Origin: Coemansia sp. RSA 1804
Lineage: Eukaryota; Kickxellomycota; Kickxellomycetes; Kickxellales; Kickxellaceae
Direction: 5' to 3'
Assembly: GCA_027578815.1 (NCBI GenBank)
Contig: JANBTH010000588.1
Span: 1-14,309, forward strand
DNA length: 14,309 nt
Shown one piece after another: positions 1-7,254 of this stretch. The notes below the pieces were generated by a model that saw only the letters and a list, made by a program, of their open reading frames with translations, was not told the origin of the DNA and ran no database searches. Position 1 is the first letter of the stretch; each line of letters opens with the position of its first letter. The translations under genes and the position numbers were made by a program.

Positions 1-12
1 TCTCTCTTCCAG

Positions 13-47
13 TGCAATCAATGCGCAACATTGACGAGAGCGCATAA
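13..47 (+). CDS. Possible terminal exon of a gene starting left of the window
   Basis: The window opens with a pyrimidine run ending in CCAG, which looks like an intron 3' splice site. Read in the phase that skips two bases, the following bases encode QSMRNIDESA and then TAA at 45-47, followed by an A-rich stretch (AAAAAATAAG) that could be a cleavage signal. This would be the last few codons of a gene lying mostly outside the window. The exon is too short to identify a product, and another phase stays open only to 54. The call rests only on splice-like context. Confidence 0.25.
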
Positions 48-676
48 AAAATAAGCCGATGTTGTGTTCCTTTTTTTCTCGTTCGGCTTTTTTTCCCCAT
101 CTGGGCTGCAATCTTGTGTCTGCCTTTTTTTCCTTTGTAAGCCACATATGCACAAACATCGCTCCTAGGCTATTTGTCTTCTATGCCCTAATACGAAATA
201 AAAATTTTGCTCTTTTATCCGTGCTGGAATGCTGCCACAACGTGCGTATGTTTATTGAAAGCTTTTTGCCATCTAATGACTGTTATTCGCAAGGTTCGCT
301 GCTTGTTGCTACTGATTGCACTGCCTGAAAGGATATCTTTGTTTATCTTATGAGACATAGAGTTGGATATTGCGTTGTGGGCGATCATCCATCCATCCAT
401 TCCACTTTTCTGTCCGACACCCTTTGCCAGTTGCACAAACTTTCAAAAGAAAATCTACCTCTCCTCTGAGACACATAAAATTGCTTTTTTATTGTTTTCT
501 GGCCAATCTATTATGACGCCTGAGGAAAATCGAACATTCTACCATTCTTTAATTGCCAATTTTGACTCCGCTAATTTTTCATTCTACTACATCGAAATTA
601 TTCAAGCAATCCTTGTTCTCCCTCATTTTTCGGGCATCCTATTCTTTTCCTTCTCTTTTCCTGTTTGTTCATGTAG
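48..676. other. AT-rich stretch, probably intron and/or 5' region of the small gene ending at 813
   Basis: No convincing coding segment is visible. A possible first exon at 229-241 or 229-245 (MLPQ...) has fungal-like donors GTGCGT at 242 and GTATGT at 246. These match in phase the acceptors TAG at 674-676 and CAG at 678-680 respectively, giving an intron of about 430 bases. A CATC microrepeat sits near 386-400. Longer open stretches here are T-rich and look like chance. Confidence 0.3.
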
Positions 677-813
677 TCAGTACTGCCGATGACAATTACG
701 AGATGATTCTCAGCCAGCTTTCGTCCGAGCTCGAGGCTGCCAACACTGCCATGCAGCAGATCATAGACGAGGTTGAGAAGCTGGTGGATATTGTAAAGTC
801 TATTGACGTCTAA
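677..813 (+). CDS. 3' exon of a small coiled-coil protein, function unknown
   Basis: After a long CT-rich tract and a TAG (676) or CAG (680) acceptor, an open exon runs to TAA at 811-813. It encodes about 45 residues beginning STADDNYEMILSQL and ending KLVDIVKSIDV. The stretch is acidic and helical, with hydrophobic residues at heptad spacing (I, L, L, A, M, I, V, L, V, I), so a short coiled coil is likely, as in small subunits of kinetochore, Mediator or tethering complexes. I cannot assign a family. Base composition is clearly more GC-rich than the flanking DNA, which supports real coding. The 5' end is unresolved: a candidate first exon at 229 fits in phase but is only four or five codons. 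The first internal ATG is at 703-705. An ATTAAA at 969-974 could be its poly(A) signal. Confidence 0.45.
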
Positions 814-1649
814 CCTTTCTCCCTCTCTCTGCACTCCCTTGGTCTGCAACAAGAAATATGTTACTGGCTCCGTCCGCCGCTTGCTGTATTTTTTCTACAT
901 CATGTTCTTCGTACTATACAGTTTCTATCTTATTCTCATATACATTGTTGCCATCACATTGAATGCGTATTAAAGACTGTTTCCATCTTTTTCGTTTTTG
1001 TTATAATGATAAGCGTACTCAACTTGCGCCATTTCTTTTACACACTAGATTTCCTTTTGATAACTTTTGCCCATCACAATATAAGCCCTGCTTGTCTGAA
1101 TATCTGGCGACAACAGGATACTGTTTCAAAAACAAGCAAAGAAATACAAAATGTAAAATACTAGTGTCTAGTTCAGGGGTTTTGCCATGAGTGTTCCTAC
1201 TTTGGCCATAAATGAAAACAGCACCAGAATCATGGGGAGTTGATTACTGATTTTCCGATCTGATTAATATCCAATATTTTCACATTTTGATTTCTCATAA
1301 TCATCATCGTATCACCTTCAATCGTTGCTATTACGGTGTTTGCTCTCTCTTCTCCACCATTCTTATTTCTAATTACCTCCAGAGGGGTCGTCTATCTTTA
1401 ATTGTGGAAACTAGAAATATTTGCGAACAAATTGGTGGTTTGTCCGCAATAGTAACAGTGCTCTACTTTCTTTATTTCCTTATCTTCTCTTGTTACGATT
1501 CCGCTTATCTAGAGTTTTTAGATTAGAAAAATAGGAATTCTTTGCCTTTCTTTCTTTTTTTTATCTGGTGATATTTTCATTATTAGGATTATTGTCTGTA
1601 ATATCCAGCGCAAGACGACAAGAACTGGAGGAAAATACGAATATACACG
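814..1649. other. Intergenic region upstream of the AAA ATPase gene
   Basis: This AT-rich DNA has only weak open frames (such as 963-1190 and 1287-1526) that lack coding-like composition. It should contain the 3' end of the small gene (possible poly(A) signal ATTAAA at 969-974) and the promoter of the AAA gene. A pyrimidine tract at about 1540-1562 is the kind seen just upstream of fungal transcription starts. I see no RNA gene or repeat. Confidence 0.4.
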
Positions 1650-4600
1650 ATGCTAAGAGCCGCAACAAGATCCGGGTATAGACAGGCTGCACGCACAGGG
1701 ATATCTTTGCCTGCTCTAGCTCAAGCTCACAATAGGCTGCTTCTACTACATAGAGGATTCTCAACAACATATGGCGTAAACAGCACTGCTACTGGTAAGT
1801 AGGAATAATCCAACGGCCAATGCCTTCTAACCATTGATTGACGATGATCCAACTGGGTAATTGATATGTGAGATAAACCGACTAATCCATATCTCCAGAA
1901 CAATGAGGTATTTATTTTTCTTCTCATTGTTTTATTTGCTAGATGACAATGGTCGTTGTGTGAGCAAGGTAGGTCGGATGGGCAAGCGTGAATACAGACT
2001 TTATGGTGTAAAGGACAAGATCAAAAGAATGGACAGAGACGAAGAGATTAGGCGGATTCTAAAGGAAAGGTTGGAAGAGGATAAAACGACACCTGCGAAG
2101 CCCTCTAGCCAATATTTTGCTCCGTATATGAGGCCTGGATTCTCACGGCAGCTCATACCACTCAACTTGGATCTGCAGCCAACAGCTGTTGCATCGGGGG
2201 GTGGTGGTAGCGACGGAAAACCTAGTTCAAACAACAATACTACTTTTGACAAACCAGATACGCCAGCAGAATCCGCTACGTCGGAGGAAGGCAGTAGCGA
2301 TTTTTCTACCCAAACCAAAGCCTACAATGGCTGCCTGCCACCGGGCGTGCTGGAAAAATCGTTTAGTCAGGCAATACGTGATGACATTCTGAACACCCTG
2401 ACTGTCAGCATTGTTCGTCGCAGCCATATGCTGCTGTATTCCGAGGATCCATGGTCCGAAGGTTACTCTATACCACTCCTAGCTGACATGGCTGACAAGC
2501 TTGGGGCATATGTGAACGCTGTGGATATAGCCGACTTGGCTGTGTTGACTTCCTGGGTTGATCCTGCGTTTGAAGATCTGACGATTGTTAGCCACCCCTA
2601 CTCGCCGCCTCCCGATCTGGATACCGGAAATCATAGCAATTCCGGAGGTGGATCGCGTATGTCTTTTTTTGCTGGGATAAACAGAAAGCGATCCAACGAT
2701 GAAGGCGACACGATGAGTGAGCAACTGGACGCCAGGACCGAAGAGTCCGCAGGAAGGGACGATGATGCAGCGCTTTCTGAGGATGAAGGCGATCGTCGGA
2801 ACGAGCGTCAGTCATGGTTTATGCGTGGCAGTATGGGCACTGGCAGAGGCGACGGCGGAGATGGCGTTGTTGGCATGGATGCAGAATCAGGCGATCCAGT
2901 GCTCTCTCGCGAGATGATGGCCAGCCCTCTTTCGCATGACAGTAAGGAAAAGCTGGATAATACACTTCTTCAGTTTATGCGTTCCATGTTCAAGGCTCAA
3001 AAAGATACGAGACCTACCATACTCGTGCTCAAGAATCTGGGCGATCTTTTAAACACACGCATCGGATACACGCTCTTCACACGACTGACGTTACTGATGA
3101 AAAAGGTCAACAAAACAAGTGATCGGTCTTTGATAATTGTTGGGCTGATGCATCCGAGCATTTTCCATCAGGACATGCCGCCGCCTGGAATTCCACCATT
3201 CGATGTAAATCCAGCAACTCCGACAGCCTTGTTCCCTAAAGACCCTCAGCCACGAAGCCGCAAGCGCGGTCTCGGCGACATTCTTGATAACCTGCTAGGT
3301 GGTGGTGGTGGTGGTGGCGCCAAGGGTATCAGCGCAAATTTGGGCGTCAAGGTTATTCAAATGGGCGATCCATTGTCGTCGTCCAATCCTCATTATGATA
3401 CCCCATCGTATTTGTCTTCCAGTTCGTTGGCACGTCTTGAAAAGCGTATATTGCTGCCTTTGTTTATGCGTGTTGGTATCCCACCACCAGCTCGGTCCGT
3501 ATTTGCTGAACCATACGATATGAACCCACCCGGGTTTGTTAAACAAGACACGGGTTCTGACGGAAAAAGAATGGTTGGCTCCTTGCGCCAATTGCTGAAT
3601 GCTGAACAATGCTTGGATAGGAACGCCCGCACCATTCGAAACGTTTGTTTGCTGTATGGCGTTAACGGACTGGAGCTGACTAATGAAGAGGCTGCTTTTC
3701 TCGAGGCGCAGACAAAGTCGGTTGACACAATATGTGCAGATAATGAAAGCGACAAACCTTCAGATAACATATACCGTCGCGAGACCTTGTATGCAAGGGA
3801 CCAATCCACCGTAAAATATGCTCAGTTGTTGAACAGGGATCCATGGGAGCTAGATTATCGGGCGCTGGCCGTCATGCTGAGATCGCTTCCGGATGACATT
3901 GCTCGAAGATACTTTATTGGCGAGACATTTATCCATCGCTGGATTTCGTTGGCGCAGGCTCTGTCGATAAAAGAGTGGGTTGATAGTAACAGTGCCAAGC
4001 ATAGTTTACTCAATCTGAGTTCTGCGTCAAGTAAGGAGGTTCTGAAATCCAGCCATTTGAGAAAAGCATGGATCCAGCTTCTTGAGTCTTCCGTGGCGAT
4101 GCGCAAAGGGTACGCAATGGAAAAGTCAAGCGAAATTGAGGAAGCCCCCGCAGTGAGAAAGAGCACCAGTGGTATTTTTGCTTTGCACGAACAAGTGGAT
4201 TTTGCGGATATTGGGATTGGTCGCATGCTCGAGGATGACGAAGAGCTGTACCCAGACATGAGCAGCCTTTATATCAAAGCCGAAAATGTCGGTGAATCCG
4301 GCAACACGTCGGATAAGTCCGTAGAAACAGATGCTGCCGAGCCAGACAAGGGCACAGCATCCAGCGATGCTGTCCAGACGCCCGAGGACAAAACATCTGC
4401 GTTCAGACAATGGGCAAGTGTTACGGAAGAGCTGGATGCAGAGGTCGACGACTACGAGTCAGGCAGTGGCAGTAGCAGCGATTTCAGCAGCGGCAAAGGG
4501 AAGCACCGTGGGTCGACGTTGTCTCCGCAGAAGCGCATCCAGCTTGCAAAAAAGTCTCTGACAGATTATGAGGAGCGGCTTGTTGGCAGTATCATTGATC

Positions 4601-5766
4601 CGACGAGCATTCCCACTGGATTTGACCAAGTGTGCGTCAAGCAAGAGACGGTCACAACTCTTCAGGAGATTATCACGCTACCGATGCTGCGTCCAGAGTA
4701 CTTTAGCAAGGGCGTGCTTCGACGCTACGGAGTTAGTGGCATTCTGCTGTTTGGACCCCCAGGCACAGGCAAGACGATGCTGGCAAAAGCAGTGGCAAAG
4801 GAAAGTGGCAGCGTGGTGCTCAATATCAGGGCAAGCGACATCTACGACAAGTATGTGGGCGAGGGAGAGAAACTAGCGGAAGCTGTGTTTACGCTGGCAA
4901 GAAAGGTCGCTCCCTGTGTCATATTTATCGATGAGGTAGATGCGTTGTTTTCTGCGCGTGCATCGGGTGAGGAGAGCAAGTTCCGGCGCGACATTATGAA
5001 CCAGATTATGTCCGAGTGGGATGGAATTAACACATCGCGCAAACGAGGTGCAACTGACACTACTACTACTGGTGGTAGCAGCTCATCGAGCCAGCCTCCG
5101 CCACAGGTGACTGTCATGGCAGCGACCAACCGGCCATTCGATCTGGACGATGCGATTCTGCGCCGTTTGCCACGTAGAATTCTTATTGATTTGCCGAACG
5201 CCGAGGAGCGAGCCAAGATTCTTGCAATTCATTTGCAGGGCGAGGATCTGGAGCAGGATGTTGACCTCAAGGCCCTTGCGCGGCGTGCGGAGAGTTTTTC
5301 GGGGTCTGATCTGAAGAACCTGTGTGTTACAGCGGCATTGGCTGCGTTGCGCGAAAGGGTGCGCGAGGAGGTTGCTGGCAAGGTTGATGGCAAAGAGCAC
5401 CAGCCGAAGAAGCAGGAAACGGCGGATGCTGTTAAAGACGAAAACGATCAGCTCAGCGTCTCGCTTATTGAGCAGCTCAAGGCTGCACACCATTCACGGC
5501 CAGGAGCCAGAGAAAACGGAAACAATATGCCGCCGATCAGACTAGGCAGCAGGCACTTTGACGCAGCGCTCAAGAAGGTGGCGCCTAGCTCGTCGGATCG
5601 GATGGAGTCGCTGGTGGAGCTCAGAAAGTGGGACAAGATCTATGGTGATGGTGCTCAGGAGCGTAAGCGCAAGTCATACTCGATCGGATTCACTGGTGCG
5701 GAATCTGGGACAGAGCCAACGGTATCCGCGCCCGAGCAGCAGAATCCTGGCAGCAAGAGCAAGTAA
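1650..5766 (+). CDS. Mitochondrial-targeted AAA+ ATPase with degenerate N-terminal AAA-like module (exons 1650-1794 and 1943-5766)
   Basis: This is a predicted protein of 1322 aa. Exon 1 encodes an Arg-rich, acid-free presequence ending LHRGFSTTYG, a typical mitochondrial cleavage site, so a mitochondrial location is inferred. Exon 2 stays open to TAA at 5764. Residues about 193-454 resemble a dead AAA domain. Residues about 935-1200 form an intact AAA domain of the Msp1/ATAD1-like (meiotic) clade: Walker A GPPGTGKT at 986-993, pore loop KYVGEGEK, Walker B IFIDEVD at 1042-1048, sensor 1 AATNRP at 1108-1113, arginine fingers RRLPRR at 1122-1127 and GSDLKNLC at 1169-1176. The whole layout recalls the long plant AAA proteins with FHA-less cores (family knowledge from memory). 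The inferred role is ATP-driven protein remodelling or extraction; the substrate is unknown. Acidic and Gly/Ser-rich insertions (residues about 255-395, G501-507, 855-900) are probably disordered. A basic C-terminal extension follows the lid. Confidence 0.88.
1795..1942 (+). other. Intron 1 of the AAA ATPase gene
   Basis: The donor is GTAAGT at 1795-1800 and the acceptor is TTGCTAG at 1936-1942, giving 148 bases. Exon 1 ends one base into a codon and exon 2 resumes at codon position 2, so G plus AT gives Asp49. The frame is preserved and joins the presequence to the large reading frame. A branch-like CTAAT lies at 1881-1885. A nearer CCAG at 1895-1898 is in the wrong phase. Confidence 0.8.
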
Positions 5767-5846
5767 ACATGGTCCTGTGGCAAAGAATATCATAGAATTA
5801 GCGGGAGAGCAGTTTTAGGGAAATGCAATTGCAATGGGCGCATTTT

Positions 5847-5852
5847 AATAAA
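5847..5852 (+). terminator. Probable poly(A) signal of the AAA ATPase gene
   Basis: A canonical AATAAA lies about 80 bases after the stop codon, a normal distance for a compact fungal 3' UTR. Confidence 0.5.
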
Positions 5853-6559
5853 CTGGCTGCATTTATAGGTTCCTGGGTGTTTTGATTGGTGGAATTAAAA
5901 GAAACATGGATCTCTTTTCCCATTCCTAGTGGATAATAATGAATCAAGCACACAGACACAAGGAATACGAGTGGGGAAATGGCATGATGTGGTTAATCTT
6001 GTTTGAATAAGCAGTCGTTGAAGATCAATCCGCACAGCAAATGCGCGATTTATCTTCTCCTTGCAGCAATTGCATGTGAGCGAGAAAAGGGGGAGAAGAG
6101 AACCTGTGGCAAAGCAAGAAAGTGTTGCGCTCTGGATCCAGAACTTCTTTTCTGTTACCTATTTGTTAATTTAGACCGCACCAGCTGAACAGGAGCACAT
6201 TGCAAGCCAAACTGTAAATGGAGTATTACGAAAGCAGGAACAAAGCTGACTATGCTTTCCATCAGCAATCAGATAGTAAAAGAAACGCCAGCCACAAGAA
6301 ACCTTTTTCAAGCGTTGGATGAGATAGCTTTTGATTTTAATTTTTAAAGAAAAGGGGTGGGGCTTTTTCTTCGGACAATCCGAGTGTACGAAAAAGGGTT
6401 CATTGTTTACTGTAACTGGAGAAACTTTGCTGCGTGTACAAGTGACAGCATTTTTTCCTTGTTCCCACAGATGGCTCAGATGAGCTTTTGAATCTAGTGG
6501 ATGGGTGGAAACTTTGAAGTTTGATTTTGGACAAAAATAAGTTTTGCGCATCAGAACGC

Positions 6560-6589
6560 CTCACATGGGTGTGAGTCTGAGGGGAGGGG
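6560..6589. promoter_or_regulatory. Inverted repeat CTCACA-N4-TGTGAG followed by tandem AGGGG
   Basis: Bases 6560-6565 (CTCACA) and 6570-6575 (TGTGAG) form a perfect 6-4-6 inverted repeat containing a CACATG E-box core. At 6580-6589 there are two back-to-back AGGGG motifs, which match the fungal stress-response element core. They lie about 400 bases upstream of the TATA box, so a role as transcription-factor sites for CPR is plausible but inferred. Confidence 0.35.
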
Positions 6590-6658
6590 ATGTTCTATAG
6601 TATCCCTACCACCTTGCCTATTCATAATTGTGGCCAAGACGCACTAGTACCGGATAGG

Positions 6659-6682
6659 CGCGCATCGTTGCATGTATGCGCG
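6659..6682. repeat. Inverted repeat CGCGCAT / ATGCGCG, 10-base spacer
   Basis: A perfect 7-base inverted repeat lies in the GC-rich island upstream of CPR. It could be a regulatory palindrome or simply local GC-rich structure; its function is unknown. Confidence 0.3.
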
Positions 6683-6986
6683 GCTCTGGATGCGCCTGCA
6701 ATTAATGGGGGAGGATAGGTTCTTGCATAATGCATTTGTTGTCACTGCTAGGCGGCATGTTTATCATGAGTTGTAATAGTGTGTCAAACCTGGAACTACA
6801 GCGGATAAACAGAAATGATGGTCTCTGTATGTCCTGGGTTCTAAGAAGGCTTGGAACGGGGAGGAGAAAAAAAGAGCAATCGAAAAAAGCATTTCATTAT
6901 TCCATGCCGTAAATGGCGGCGGGCTGTGAAGGGATTTTTCCTTGTCATTTACGGAAAAAGAGATAAAAAAGATTCTGTGCATGGCT

Positions 6987-6993
6987 TATAAAG
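6987..6993 (+). promoter_or_regulatory. TATA box, probable CPR core promoter
   Basis: TATAAAG is followed from 7020 by strong pyrimidine tracts (runs of T and C to about 7110), a layout typical of fungal core promoters. No other gene lies downstream on this strand before CPR. Confidence 0.5.
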
Positions 6994-7224
6994 AGGCAAG
7001 TCCGTCTCCCACCAGCCATAACTTTTTTTGTTCCCCCCTTTTCTTTCCTCTATTTCCTTTTGGTTTTTATACCCATCCCCAAAATATTGTCATCTAGCTC
7101 TTTTTTCTTAGTTTCCATCTCTTGCTATTATCGAGTGGTTTCTCTTTTAAAAGTGATAGTAGAGTGCACACCTTCAGTTTGGCTTCTTTTGACGCTGGCT
7201 AGTTTTTAGAGTTACTTTTTTCTT

Positions 7225-7254
7225 CTAAATCTATTACGCTTGATATTGTTACAG
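7225..7254 (+). other. Candidate intron branch point and 3' splice site before CPR
   Basis: CTAAAT at 7225-7230 is followed 24 bases later by TTACAG ending at 7254, which looks like a branch point and acceptor. If used, the CPR coding exon starts at 7255 in phase 1 (one base carried from an upstream exon) and reads SLSLAPFSFF... directly into the long frame. No upstream exon is certain. Confidence 0.3.

Larger units (their letters stand above)
5853..6980. other. Long intergenic and promoter region between AAA ATPase and CPR
   Basis: No gene is recognised. A minus-strand open frame at 6171-6551 has an unremarkable composition and no recognisable domain, and is probably chance. A GC-richer island at about 6550-6720 holds two short inverted repeats and tandem AGGGG motifs, listed separately. 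An ATG-led frame at 6730-6826 followed by GTATGT at 6827 could be a first exon for CPR, since it matches in phase the acceptor at 7254, but this is speculative. Confidence 0.4.

Noticed and set aside
1899..1907. Nine-base micro-exon between CCAG (1895-1898) and GTATTT (1908) in the AAA gene
   Set aside because: Splicing it in after exon 1 gives an in-frame TGA, so it cannot be part of the coding mRNA.
6171..6551. Minus-strand open frame of 126 aa upstream of CPR
   Set aside because: It has no recognisable domain, composition like the surrounding non-coding DNA, and no promoter-like context.
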